Shown one piece after another: positions 29,598 through 37,645 of a stretch of DNA of 64,000 nucleotides. The notes under the pieces were generated by a model that ran no database searches, was not told where the DNA came from, and saw only the letters and a program-made list of their open reading frames with translations. Position numbers and translations under genes: made by a program. How positions within the stretch are numbered: position 1 is the first letter of the stretch; the number at the start of each line of letters is the position of its first letter. Origin of the DNA: Candidatus Thiocaldithrix dubininis (GTDB lineage: Bacteria; Pseudomonadota; Gammaproteobacteria; Thiotrichales; Thiotrichaceae); NCBI GenBank assembly GCA_029972135.1, contig CP124755.1, positions 1,054,001 to 1,118,000 of the forward strand, in the 5' to 3' direction.

Positions 29598-30332
29598 TTA
29601 AGCACACCAATAATCCGCAACCCATTGGGTAGGGCGTACATGTCGATACCATTTATGGGTAATACCTTGAATCGCTTCATGGGGTTCTGGATGACCATGA
29701 AAAATTATAATTTTTGCCCCTTGGGGAATAATGGCGTCTTTTACATAATTTAAAGGGAATGGCTGCATACAGTGATATTTAAAACTGGGACACCAACTGT
29801 CTGGCCAGAAGTTTAATTCACCACGTTTAGCAATTTCTGCTGTGAGATAGGCTTGTTCATTGCGGTAAGTTTGACGAATTTCCATAAAATTTTGTTGGAA
29901 TTGAGTCAATATATCGGTATAGCGTCCGATTTTAAACCGATAAACGGAGGAATTGCCAATTAATTTTTTACGAAATTTGCTGTCTCGAATAATTAAAAAA
30001 TCACCCGGATAGGTGAAGAAATCTTCAATATTATCAACAATGACTACATCTAAATCGAGAAACAATATATCGCCACTTAAGCCACCTAAATCAGCTTGTA
30101 AGGTGGAGAGTTTATTCCAGCCGCGTTCAGGTGTTCCGGCGGGTAAATCCAGTTTAGGCAAGTCACAAATACGCACTTCAGGACGAATGCCTTGGGCATT
30201 GTCTGTGAAGCAAGTGAGTCGAAAAGTTGTTTTTATATGGCGTGCAATCATGCCATACAGTCGATTGACATAATCAGCGCCGTATTTTGTGCCCCATTTC
30301 ATACAAATGATGTTGTAAGGTGGTTGTGGCAT
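29598..30332 (-). CDS. Putative glycosyltransferase with DxD motif
   Basis: This protein of about 244 residues has NIICMKWGTKYGADYVNRLY near the start, followed by TCFTDNAQGI and GDILFLDLDVVIVDN. The DLD is a DxD metal/sugar-nucleotide site. IIFHGHPEPHEA near the C-terminus carries possible ligand histidines. It resembles GT8-like transferases of bacterial glycan loci. An extended frame begins at 30401, but the ATG at 30332 gives a compact domain and is preferred. It is the first gene of the minus-strand set and is divergent from kptA. Confidence 0.7.
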   Translation of the reverse strand: MPQPPYNIICMKWGTKYGADYVNRLYGMIARHIKTTFRLTCFTDNAQGIRPEVRICDLPKLDLPAGTPERGWNKLSTLQADLGGLSGDILFLDLDVVIVDNIEDFFTYPGDFLIIRDSKFRKKLIGNSSVYRFKIGRYTDILTQFQQNFMEIRQTYRNEQAYLTAEIAKRGELNFWPDSWCPSFKYHCMQPFPLNYVKDAIIPQGAKIIIFHGHPEPHEAIQGITHKWYRHVRPTQWVADYWCA

Positions 30333-30531
30333 AAAAGGTAATTGCGCCTCACAGCAAGTAATGGGTGAATAAACCAGCGAAGCATACACCAGCTCGCACA
30401 AGCTGCCCAGTTAAACGCTATAAAAATTTAATGTTCTTGAGGTAGAGCGATTTCATAGATATGAATTGAACCCCTATTTTTTGTTATAGTGGCTTGTGTG
30501 TTTTAATAATTTTAATGTTGAATCAATAACA

Positions 30532-31092
30532 ATGAATGAAAAAGATAAAATTCGTCACGGTAGATTTTTAAGTTTAATTTTACGCCACGAACCTTCTAAG
30601 ATAGGGTTAACTTTAGATGCCGAAGGGTGGGCTGAGGTTACACTTTTATTGCAGCAACTGGCTAAGCATCGGCATTCGTTAAGTTTGGTTGAGTTGGAAG
30701 AGATCGTCGCAACCAATGACAAACAGCGTTATAGCTTTAACGCGGATAAAAGCAAAATTCGTGCAAATCAGGGGCATTCGCTGAAAACAGTTGATTTAGC
30801 CTTACAACCACAAATACCACCTGCTGTCCTATATCACGGTACAGCTAGCCGTTTTATGCAGTCGATTCAACGTGAAGGTTTGCAAAAGCGTTCGCGGCAG
30901 CATGTGCATTTATCAGCAGATACACAAACCGCGCGTAAAGTGGGCGCACGCCACGGTACGCCCGTTATTTTGCAATTGGACGCGCAGCAAATGCAGGCAG
31001 ATGGTTTTGTGTTTTATTGTTCAGAAAATGGGGTTTGGTTAACTGAACACGTTCCTACCCGTTATTTTCAGGTCATACAGCATATAAATTAA
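30532..31092 (+). CDS. kptA: RNA 2'-phosphotransferase, Tpt1/KptA family
   Basis: This 186-residue protein removes an internal 2'-phosphate from RNA, transferring it to NAD. In yeast, Tpt1 does so after tRNA splicing. LSLILRHEPSKIGLTLDAEGW is the N-terminal signature; YHGTASRFM, VHLSADTQTARKVGARHG and FYCSENGVWLTEHVPTRYF make up the ADP-ribosyltransferase-like C-terminal lobe. Bacterial KptA has no known physiological substrate. The ATG at 30532 is chosen over an upstream frame start at 30496. The Hen1/Pnkp RNA-repair genes lie 5.7 kb downstream. Confidence 0.92.
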   Translation: MNEKDKIRHGRFLSLILRHEPSKIGLTLDAEGWAEVTLLLQQLAKHRHSLSLVELEEIVATNDKQRYSFNADKSKIRANQGHSLKTVDLALQPQIPPAVLYHGTASRFMQSIQREGLQKRSRQHVHLSADTQTARKVGARHGTPVILQLDAQQMQADGFVFYCSENGVWLTEHVPTRYFQVIQHIN

Positions 31093-31125
31093 ACACTCTT
31101 GGTCAGATAAGTTGTCTTTTGTCTT

Positions 31126-31155
31126 AAAAAGCTGGCTCATGTGTAGCTTTTTTTT
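31126..31155 (+). terminator. Intrinsic terminator of kptA
   Basis: The stem AAAAAGCT / AGCTTTTT with an 11-nt loop is followed by more T residues, 34 nt after the stop. Confidence 0.75.
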
Positions 31156-31222
31156 ATTCATAAAATATAATCGCTTACTCAAATTATCTTATTAGCAAAT
31201 TTTAACAACAGAGTGGCTGTAT

Positions 31223-31456
31223 ATGAAAAAACTGATGCTGCTAGGCATGATAGTTAGCTTTATGGGCTTAGTTGCGGGTTGCAATACCAATCCGCCCGCG
31301 CCTGCTATGACTTATGAGCAGGCGGAAGCCAATCGTGCTTATGTTGAAAGCATTCAAGACAATGACCGCGTGCGCGATCATGAAGAAAGAATGCGTCAAG
31401 TAGAAGCAATTGAGCGTATTAACCGCAGTGCACCGCCAGTCAATATTTATCGCTAA
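31223..31456 (+). CDS. Small lipoprotein, unknown
   Basis: This 77-residue lipoprotein has a signal peptide ending in the lipobox LVAGC (Cys near residue 20). The mature part is charged and helical (ERMRQVEAIERINR). It is followed 50 nt later by another small lipoprotein gene. No family was recognised. Confidence 0.65.
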   Translation: MKKLMLLGMIVSFMGLVAGCNTNPPAPAMTYEQAEANRAYVESIQDNDRVRDHEERMRQVEAIERINRSAPPVNIYR

Positions 31457-31506
31457 TCTTTTTTTACGTAACTTACAAATTTAAACAAACAACAGAGATT
31501 TTATTT

Positions 31507-31824
31507 ATGAAAATGCAAGCTTTCATGGGTGTGGTGTTCGCGGCGGTTGCGTTCACCGGTTGTGCGAACAATGGTAGCAATATCACGGCTGAAAGTATTA
31601 ACACGGCGGCTAGCCGTCCGGGTGCGGTAATGTCTTCTGCACAAGCTGAGCAAGTTAGAAGACAACAGGTTGCCCGTATGAATGAAGCCGAAACACAAAT
31701 GGCAGCGAATGCGGCGCAACGTGACGGCGTGGATACTACCTTACATAGTGTGAATTCTGTTGCTGACACAGCGGTACGCGTGGGTTCATCTATTAAGTAC
31801 TTAGAATTATTAGGCAAACTCTAA
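31507..31824 (+). CDS. Small lipoprotein, unknown
   Basis: This 105-residue lipoprotein has a signal peptide ending in AFTGC (Cys near 19). The mature protein is Ala/Gln/Arg-rich and probably helical (AQAEQVRRQQVARMNEAETQ). An RBS (GAGA) is weak. It may be cotranscribed with the preceding lipoprotein; function unknown. Confidence 0.65.
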   Translation: MKMQAFMGVVFAAVAFTGCANNGSNITAESINTAASRPGAVMSSAQAEQVRRQQVARMNEAETQMAANAAQRDGVDTTLHSVNSVADTAVRVGSSIKYLELLGKL

Positions 31825-31834
31825 TCATGACTCA

Positions 31835-31863
31835 CTCCTCTTAAGTGCAATGCTTAAGAGGAG
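31835..31863 (-). repeat. Inverted repeat at the convergent lipoprotein/dusB junction
   Basis: CTCCTCTTAAG (31835-31845) pairs perfectly with CTTAAGAGGAG (31853-31863), around a 7-nt loop, and includes the dusB stop. No T run follows in either direction, so termination is uncertain. Confidence 0.5.
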
Positions 31864-32834
31864 AGCTTGGTTAATAAAGTTTGAAAATAGGCTTCAACCG
31901 CGCTCGCTTGCCCCGCTGTGCTTTCCTCCGCATACATAGCTTCACGAAATAAATTGCTATTCGGTAAGCCGTTGGTATACCAAGCAATATGTTTCCGGGC
32001 TATGCGACAGCCCGAATATTCACCATAAAACTGATATAAATCCGCTAAGTGTTTCATGACTACCTGATGAATCTCACTAACACTCGGAGCAGGTAATAAT
32101 TCACCCGTGGCTAAATAATGGCTGATATCACGGAAAATCCACGGGCGACCTTGCGCCGCACGCCCAATCATTAAAGCATCTACGCCAGTTTTTGCTAAAA
32201 CCTGCTTGGCTTTTTGCGGGCTATCAATATCACCATTGGCAATCACAGGAATCTTGAGTTGGCGTTTGACTTCGGCAATCAGTTCATAACGCGCTGTTCC
32301 TGTATACATTTGTTCACGCGTGCGCCCGTGAATCGCCAGCGCAGCAATGCCTGCTTGTTCTGCCCGTGTTGCCACGCGCAAAATATTTTCCTGCCCATTG
32401 GCAAAGCCTAAACGAGTTTTTAAGGTCACTGGCACATCAACGGCATTAACCACTGCATCTAAAATACGCTCTACTAAGTCTTCATCTTGCAATAGGGCTG
32501 AACCAGCCAAACGTTTACAGACCTTTTTTGCGGGGCAACCCATATTAATATCAACGATTTGCGCACCATTGGCGACTTGATAACGCGCCGCTTCGGCTAA
32601 TTTATCCGGTTCTGAACCTGCAATTTGTGCGGAAATGGGCGCAAGCTCGCCCTCAAAATTAGCGCGATATAGCGATTTCTTTTGTGCATATAAGGTTTGA
32701 TCCGCCGTCATCATTTCACTCACCGCGTGACCCGCGCCAAAGTACTTACATAACGTGCGAAACGGACGATCGGTAACACCTGCCATAGGCGCGACAATCA
32801 GATTATTTTGCAGGGTATAGCAGCCGATTTTCAT
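31854..32834 (-). CDS. dusB: tRNA-dihydrouridine synthase B
   Basis: This 326-residue FMN enzyme reduces uridine (U17 in E. coli) in the tRNA D loop. The TIM barrel opens with LIVAPMAGVTDRPFR. The catalytic Cys lies in NMGCPAKKVC, near residue 100, and DALMIGRAAQGRPWIF is the FMN-phosphate site. A helical C-terminal domain follows, with HLADLYQFYGEYSGCRIARKHIAWY. Sequence details fit DusB better than DusA or DusC. The usual partner fis is not next to it. Confidence 0.92.
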   Translation of the reverse strand: MKIGCYTLQNNLIVAPMAGVTDRPFRTLCKYFGAGHAVSEMMTADQTLYAQKKSLYRANFEGELAPISAQIAGSEPDKLAEAARYQVANGAQIVDINMGCPAKKVCKRLAGSALLQDEDLVERILDAVVNAVDVPVTLKTRLGFANGQENILRVATRAEQAGIAALAIHGRTREQMYTGTARYELIAEVKRQLKIPVIANGDIDSPQKAKQVLAKTGVDALMIGRAAQGRPWIFRDISHYLATGELLPAPSVSEIHQVVMKHLADLYQFYGEYSGCRIARKHIAWYTNGLPNSNLFREAMYAEESTAGQASAVEAYFQTLLTKLSS

Positions 32835-32888
32835 AGCGGCGCAGTCTAGCAGAAAACTGAGTGATGCCCTAAATCTGAAATGCAGGTG

Positions 32889-32920
32889 GACAATAGCGGT
32901 GAGGAGTGACCGCTATTGTC
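32889..32920 (-). repeat. 12-bp inverted repeat between dusB and the PfpI-like gene
   Basis: GACAATAGCGGT and ACCGCTATTGTC pair perfectly around an 8-nt loop. It lies just beyond the PfpI-like stop but lacks a T run; it may be a factor-dependent terminator or an operator upstream of dusB. Confidence 0.5.
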
Positions 32921-32934
32921 GGGGGTTGCGGGAA

Positions 32935-33504
32935 TTAAGCGGGTTTACCGACTAATTCCTGCGCAATTGCTTCGCTAAACTGGCTTAAATCATTAGGGTT
33001 ACGCGAGGTAATTAATGTCCAGCCGTTGGCTGTGCAACGCACGACCGCTTGGTCTAACCATTGGGCAGCGCCTGCATTTAACAAGTCTAATTTCACGCTG
33101 AAATACGAAGTCAGCGTTTTACCTTTAATGACCTCAGCATTCACGAATAACCAAGGGCCGTGGCATACGGCTGCTACCGGTTTACCCGCTGCTACAAAGG
33201 CTTTAACACAGGCTTGCGCAGTGGGATCAACGCGAATTTTATCGCCATTGACTGTACCGCCCGGAATTACTAAAACATCGAAATCTTTTTCTGACATTTC
33301 GCCAATAAAGCCGTCACAGGGAATCTGCTCATCCGGTTTGGTATCATTGATAAAAGTCTGAACAGGTTCTTGTTTAATAGCCGCGTGGGTTACTTTCGCA
33401 CCCCAACCGCGTAGTTGAACCAACGGCTCTAACAGTTCAGGTTTTTCTACGCCAGTATTAGAGGTAATAATTAAAACTTTCTTACCCTTCAATTCATAAG
33501 CCAT
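32935..33504 (-). CDS. DJ-1/PfpI family protein
   Basis: This 189-residue class I glutamine-amidotransferase-fold protein has KKVLIITSNTGVEKPELL, the acidic region VLVIPGGTVNGDKIR and the nucleophile elbow AAVCHGPWLF, with catalytic Cys followed by His. That is the YhbO/PfpI pattern, with proposed deglycase or chaperone activity toward glyoxal-modified molecules. The ATG at 33504 is chosen because GGAG lies 7 nt upstream. It stands alone between dusB and the lipoprotein triplet. Confidence 0.88.
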   Translation of the reverse strand: MAYELKGKKVLIITSNTGVEKPELLEPLVQLRGWGAKVTHAAIKQEPVQTFINDTKPDEQIPCDGFIGEMSEKDFDVLVIPGGTVNGDKIRVDPTAQACVKAFVAAGKPVAAVCHGPWLFVNAEVIKGKTLTSYFSVKLDLLNAGAAQWLDQAVVRCTANGWTLITSRNPNDLSQFSEAIAQELVGKPA

Positions 33505-33695
33505 AACATACTCCATCCATGAGGTTGTCATTTGTTCTGGGAAGTAGGCTACCTCGTTCCGAGTATTTATTAAAAAAGCCTTGGCCTAACTTGGGTAATT
33601 TATTAAAAAATATATAAAGCACAGGCTGAAACAGTGGTTTTTTATATAAAAATTGACTATAACCAAACCGTATACTTTTTTAATGGACAATAACT

Positions 33696-34391
33696 ATGTT
33701 AAAGCATTTTCTATTGATGACGGTGTTGAGTAGTGCGGTATTGGTCGGTTGTAGTACGACTGAAACGAAACCAGATGCCACGCTTAAACCGACACCTAAC
33801 GCCGTTGTGCCGCCAGTTAGCCCTAAAGCAATGCCTACGCCTGTGCAAAAAAAGCCAATAACTAAGCCACGCTTGGATGTATTGCGCGTACCGACGCCAA
33901 CTACTGATGCCGTATTGGGTAAACAATGGGCAAGTTGTACTGCCGATGTGGCGGCGATGACCACTTTCATTGAACGTGTTTCTAAAGATATGCAGCCGTT
34001 TTTGGGGAAACAGAGCGCGATTCTAGGGTCGGATACGATTCGTGATTTAAACAATATTGCTTTTGTTTTTCAGCGTTATTCGGTGGCGGCAATGGGTGAG
34101 CCAGCGGCTAAGGCGGTCTTTGAGCAGCAGTTTTCCACAGAAATGATGCAGTATATGCGTGCTTGGAAACAATTATGGACAGGGGTGGATACGGCTAAAA
34201 AGGATAATGCGACTGAAAAAGTCATCAAACAGTGGAGTGAAAGCTATTCACGGCATGTGAAACAAGTTCTTGCGCGCTCTGAAACCTGTGTCGATAGTAT
34301 TAGAGCCAATGAAGCGCGCTTTTTGCCCAAGGTCAAACACGATGTGACGCAACTTCTGAAAAAGCATAAGCCATCTACAACGAATCTCTAA
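33696..34391 (+). CDS. Tandem lipoprotein paralogue A
   Basis: This 231-residue lipoprotein has a signal peptide and lipobox (AVLVGC, Cys near residue 19). A Lys/Pro/Thr-rich linker (20-70) precedes a folded helical domain beginning AVLGKQWASC. That motif is shared with the two downstream genes, with which it forms a tandem family. Several conserved Cys and Arg residues lie in the C-terminal half. It is the most divergent of the three. Location is inferred to be the outer or inner membrane; function unknown. Confidence 0.72.
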   Translation: MLKHFLLMTVLSSAVLVGCSTTETKPDATLKPTPNAVVPPVSPKAMPTPVQKKPITKPRLDVLRVPTPTTDAVLGKQWASCTADVAAMTTFIERVSKDMQPFLGKQSAILGSDTIRDLNNIAFVFQRYSVAAMGEPAAKAVFEQQFSTEMMQYMRAWKQLWTGVDTAKKDNATEKVIKQWSESYSRHVKQVLARSETCVDSIRANEARFLPKVKHDVTQLLKKHKPSTTNL

Positions 34392-34404
34392 TAAAGGAAA
34401 AATT

Positions 34405-35139
34405 ATGTTAAAACCTTTAGTAATCAGCAGTGTTACCGCTTTACTATTGGTAGGTTGTGCGACCCCTGAAACTAAACCTATCAATACCCCACCACCCGCT
34501 AAGGTAACGCAACCTGCGGCAAAAGCCGTTAAACCAGTGTTGAAACCGAAAGCTGCTGTTAAACCCCAAAATACCCCAGTTAAAGCGATTGAGCGAGCAC
34601 CTACTAACTCAGATGCAGCGTTAGGCAAACAGTGGGCAAGTTGTGCGGGGGAGGTGCAAGCGCTGTATATTTTTGCGGGAGACTTGCTGAGAGCCAGCCC
34701 AGAGTTACAAAACAGCTCGCGTATGAAAAAACCAACAGCTAGCTATCGTAAATTACCCATTATGCGGGATGCGTTTTATGCCTATGCGCAAGCAAGCAGT
34801 GCCAATCCAGAAATAGTTGCTACTCAGTACCAACAAGTTTATACCCAGCAATATACACAATACACCAAAGATCTAGCTTGGTTATTAAATACTGTACAAC
34901 AGCCTAAGCACAATCCAGTGGCATTCTCGACATGGGATGCAAAATATTCAAAGCAAGTTATAGGCATGATAACGAATATAACGAGTTGTCAAACGAGCTT
35001 GGCGCAAGAACATAGCCGCTTTGATACGCAGGTTGTGCCTAGCTTACGCTATGAGCTGGTAAATGCGACTTTAATGCAAGAGCTTGCGGCACAGCAGGAT
35101 CAAAAACCAAGCAAAAAACGCTCACGTAAAGCATCTTAA
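34405..35139 (+). CDS. Tandem lipoprotein paralogue B
   Basis: This 244-residue lipoprotein has lipobox LLLVGC, then a Lys/Pro/Ala linker (30-70), DAALGKQWASCAGE and a helical C-terminal domain ending in a basic tail (KKRSRKAS). It is closely related to paralogue C; their DNA is nearly identical over 152 bp (34501-34652 versus 35409-35560). It starts 13 nt after paralogue A, with AAAGGA upstream, and is followed by a terminator hairpin also present after C. Function unknown. Confidence 0.75.
   Translation: MLKPLVISSVTALLLVGCATPETKPINTPPPAKVTQPAAKAVKPVLKPKAAVKPQNTPVKAIERAPTNSDAALGKQWASCAGEVQALYIFAGDLLRASPELQNSSRMKKPTASYRKLPIMRDAFYAYAQASSANPEIVATQYQQVYTQQYTQYTKDLAWLLNTVQQPKHNPVAFSTWDAKYSKQVIGMITNITSCQTSLAQEHSRFDTQVVPSLRYELVNATLMQELAAQQDQKPSKKRSRKAS
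34501..34652 (+). repeat. 152-bp direct repeat, copy 1
   Basis: This stretch of paralogue B is nearly identical to 35409-35560 in paralogue C (about six differences by eye). It covers the linker through the GKQWASC motif. It indicates recent duplication or gene conversion. Confidence 0.85.
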
Positions 35140-35150
35140 TATGTCTATTC

Positions 35151-35175
35151 AAGGAGAGTTATGGCTCTCCTTAGT
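35151..35175 (+). terminator. Hairpin after lipoprotein paralogue B
   Basis: AAGGAGAG-TTATGG-CTCTCCTT forms an 8-bp stem. The same hairpin and its upstream flank are repeated after paralogue C, showing that the duplication included the 3' region. The downstream T run is short. Confidence 0.65.
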
Positions 35176-35212
35176 CTGCGCATAAATAACAAATTATCTT
35201 AAGAGCTGGATT

Positions 35213-35326
35213 ATGTTTCATCGCTTATGCATTAGCAGTTGTGCCCTTTTCTTATTTATTAGTCGAAAGCCATTTATTAACGTTCTATGGAGGCATGTTT
35301 CTTATGTTGCAACGTTTATTCATTAG
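35213..35326 (+). pseudogene. Possible leader relic of another lipoprotein paralogue
   Basis: A 37-codon frame encodes MFHRLCISSCALFLFISRKP, very like the signal peptide of paralogue C (MLQRLFISTCAALLLVGC) but lacking the lipobox. It overlaps the true start of paralogue C in another frame. It could be a decayed duplicate of the leader or chance similarity. Confidence 0.3.
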
Positions 35327-36053
35327 TACTTGCGCCGCTTTATTATTAGTCGGCTGTACCACCACCGAAACGAAGCCCGTTAGTCCAACTAGCACCCGTG
35401 TGCCTGCCAAGGTAGCGCAACCTGCGGCAAAAGCCGTTAAACCAGTGTTGAAACCGAAAGCTGTTGTTAAACCCCAAACTACCCCAGTTAAAGCGATTGA
35501 GCGAGCACCTGCTAACTCAGATGCAGCGTTAGGCAAACAGTGGGCAAGTTGCGCGGGGGATATAGAAGGTTTAAACCTGTTTATTGGCTATATGCTTAAA
35601 CAAAGCCCTCAAGAATTATTGCGTAATCCACGAATGCAAGACCCGCTGGCGAGTTTTCAAAAATTTCCGTTGATGCGCGATTCTCTATATGCCTATGCAC
35701 AAGCAGCAAGTGCTAATCCCGCATTGGTTGCCACGCACTATCAACAAGTGTCTAACCAACAATATACGAAATATATGACGGATGCTGCGCCGTTATTTAA
35801 AGCAGTACAACAAGCGCCAGCAGAGCGTGATTCAGCAGTATTTCCTAACTGGCAACGCATATATTTTAAGCAAGTCATGGGCATGATACAAAATGTCATG
35901 GGTTGTGTCGAAATTCTAAAGCAAGAACATAATCGCTTTGATAGCCACGTTGTACCTAACTTGCGTTATGAAGCGGTAGATGCGGTGTTAACTCAGAAAG
36001 TTAAAGTACAACTGCATATACCAAGCAAAAAACGCGCACGTAAAGTGTCTTAA
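35304..36053 (+). CDS. Tandem lipoprotein paralogue C
   Basis: This 249-residue lipoprotein has lipobox LLLVGC (Cys near 18), then a Thr/Lys/Pro linker, DAALGKQWASCAGD and a helical C-terminus with a basic tail (KKRARKVS). The frame is open from 35241, but those residues are not signal-peptide-like. ATG 35304 follows GGAGG by 11 nt and gives the same leader as its paralogues; ATG 35295 is the alternative. Function unknown. Confidence 0.72.
   Translation: MLQRLFISTCAALLLVGCTTTETKPVSPTSTRVPAKVAQPAAKAVKPVLKPKAVVKPQTTPVKAIERAPANSDAALGKQWASCAGDIEGLNLFIGYMLKQSPQELLRNPRMQDPLASFQKFPLMRDSLYAYAQAASANPALVATHYQQVSNQQYTKYMTDAAPLFKAVQQAPAERDSAVFPNWQRIYFKQVMGMIQNVMGCVEILKQEHNRFDSHVVPNLRYEAVDAVLTQKVKVQLHIPSKKRARKVS
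35409..35560 (+). repeat. 152-bp direct repeat, copy 2
   Basis: The partner of 34501-34652, in the linker and GKQWASC region of paralogue C. Confidence 0.85.
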
Positions 36054-36064
36054 TGCGTCTATTT

Positions 36065-36089
36065 AAGGAGAGTTATGGCTCTCCTTTTC
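36065..36089 (+). terminator. Intrinsic terminator after lipoprotein paralogue C
   Basis: AAGGAGAG-TTATGG-CTCTCCTT with TTTTCT downstream; duplicate of the hairpin at 35151. Confidence 0.75.
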
Positions 36090-36190
36090 TATTAATAAAA
36101 ATATAAACCTATCGTAATAAATCTGAAATTGCTTATCTTTTGCTTTCGCTATTGTTATTTAATCTTTTAAATTCATAATCTTAGCTGAGT

Positions 36191-36206
36191 TGGTTTAATT
36201 CTTGCT
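36191..36206 (+). promoter_or_regulatory. Weak sigma-54-like -24/-12 element upstream of hen1
   Basis: TGG-N11-TGCT matches the minimal GG-N10-GC core of sigma-54 promoters, about 40 nt before hen1. The CAC part of the -24 box is missing. A TATAAT at 36218-36223 is an alternative -10 box, with no well-spaced -35. Neither is proven. Confidence 0.25.
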
Positions 36207-36244
36207 AAACCTTTATCTATAATTCTAAGCCTAGGCACATTGTT

Positions 36245-37645
36245 ATGCTGTTTACCTTATCCACGACCCAACAACCCGCGACCGATTTGGGTTATTTGTT
36301 GCACAAAAATCCCAACCGTTTACATGAAATCGACATAGCCCAAGGCAAGGCGTGGTTGTTTTATCCTGAAGCACATGAGGCGCGTTGTACCTTTGCGATG
36401 ACGTTGGATATTGATGCAGTGTCGTTGGTGCGCGGTTCGATCAATAGCCAAGCAGGCGGTTTGTTAGATCAGTATGTCAATGATCGCCCGTATGCCATGT
36501 CGTCATTTATGACAGTGGCAATGGGGCGGGCTTTGGGTACAGCGTTTACCGGGCGTTCTAAAGAACGGCAAGCGGTGGCAGACGCACCCTTACCCTTGGA
36601 AATTGTCTTAACGCCGTTACCTGTACGCGGGGCGGAAGATTTGCCTACGCGTTTATTCGCACCCTTGGGTTATACGGTGCAGGCGGAAAAGCACGCCTTA
36701 TTGCCGAATAAGCCAGAGTGGGGCGATAGCTATTATGTCACCTTAACCTTGAACATAACCGAACGCTTGCAAACCGTGTTGGAACATTTATATGTGCTGA
36801 TTCCGGTATTGGATAACCGTAAACATTATTACATTGATAAGCGCGAGTTAGAAAAGCTGATGCATCGCGGCGAAGCATGGTTGAAAACCCATCCTGATAA
36901 AGAATTGATTACCTATCGTTATTTAAAAAACCGTAAGCAATTAGTTAGTGAAGCCTTAGCACGTCTGGTGGATGAACCTGTTACTGCTGAGCGTGAAACC
37001 GACGAAGGACACGCGGATCGACAAGAAAGCTATTTGGAAAAACCGCTGAATGTGAATGAGCAACGCCTAGAAACGGTGACGCAAACCTTACTAGCGGCAG
37101 AGGCGCAGCGCGTGTTGGATTTGGGTTGTGGGGAAGGGCGTTTATTAAAACGCTTACTCATGGAGAAGCAGTTTACGCGCCTTGTGGGTGTGGATGTCAG
37201 TATGACAGCTTTAGAACGGGCGGCTTCGCGTTTAAAACTCGACACGATGACCGAGCGGCAACGCAGCCGAATTGAGTTATTGCAAGGTTCGTCCACTTAT
37301 CGAGATAGCCGCTTTAGTGGCTTTGATGCCATTGCGTTAGTGGAAGTCATCGAGCATTTGGAATTAGATCGTTTGCCTGCTTTAGAACGTGTGCTGTTTG
37401 AATATGCGCGACCAAAAATCGTGATTGTGACTACCCCGAACCGCGACTATAACGCCAAGTTTGCCAATTTAGCAGACGGTAAATTACGGCACGCCGACCA
37501 CCGCTTTGAATGGACGCGTGCCGAGTTTCAAGACTGGTGTACGCAAGTTGCCGAGCGGTTTGCTTACCAAGTGAGTCTACAGCCGATTGGTGCATTTGAC
37601 CCCGAATTAGGCAGCGTTACGCAAATGGGAGTATTTAGTTTATGA
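36245..37645 (+). CDS. hen1: 3' terminal RNA ribose 2'-O-methyltransferase Hen1
   Basis: This 466-residue bacterial Hen1 methylates the 2'-OH of the terminal ribose at an RNA cleavage site. Paired with Pnkp, this protects the repaired RNA from being cut again. The N-terminal domain opens with STTQQPATDLGYLLHKNP, a family hallmark. The C-terminal methyltransferase has VLDLGCGEGRLLKRLL (about 288-303). The metal-binding EVIEHLE and downstream HADHRFEW residues coordinate Mn2+ in the characterised enzyme. The stop overlaps the pnkp start (ATGA), the usual operon arrangement. Confidence 0.95.
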   Translation: MLFTLSTTQQPATDLGYLLHKNPNRLHEIDIAQGKAWLFYPEAHEARCTFAMTLDIDAVSLVRGSINSQAGGLLDQYVNDRPYAMSSFMTVAMGRALGTAFTGRSKERQAVADAPLPLEIVLTPLPVRGAEDLPTRLFAPLGYTVQAEKHALLPNKPEWGDSYYVTLTLNITERLQTVLEHLYVLIPVLDNRKHYYIDKRELEKLMHRGEAWLKTHPDKELITYRYLKNRKQLVSEALARLVDEPVTAERETDEGHADRQESYLEKPLNVNEQRLETVTQTLLAAEAQRVLDLGCGEGRLLKRLLMEKQFTRLVGVDVSMTALERAASRLKLDTMTERQRSRIELLQGSSTYRDSRFSGFDAIALVEVIEHLELDRLPALERVLFEYARPKIVIVTTPNRDYNAKFANLADGKLRHADHRFEWTRAEFQDWCTQVAERFAYQVSLQPIGAFDPELGSVTQMGVFSL

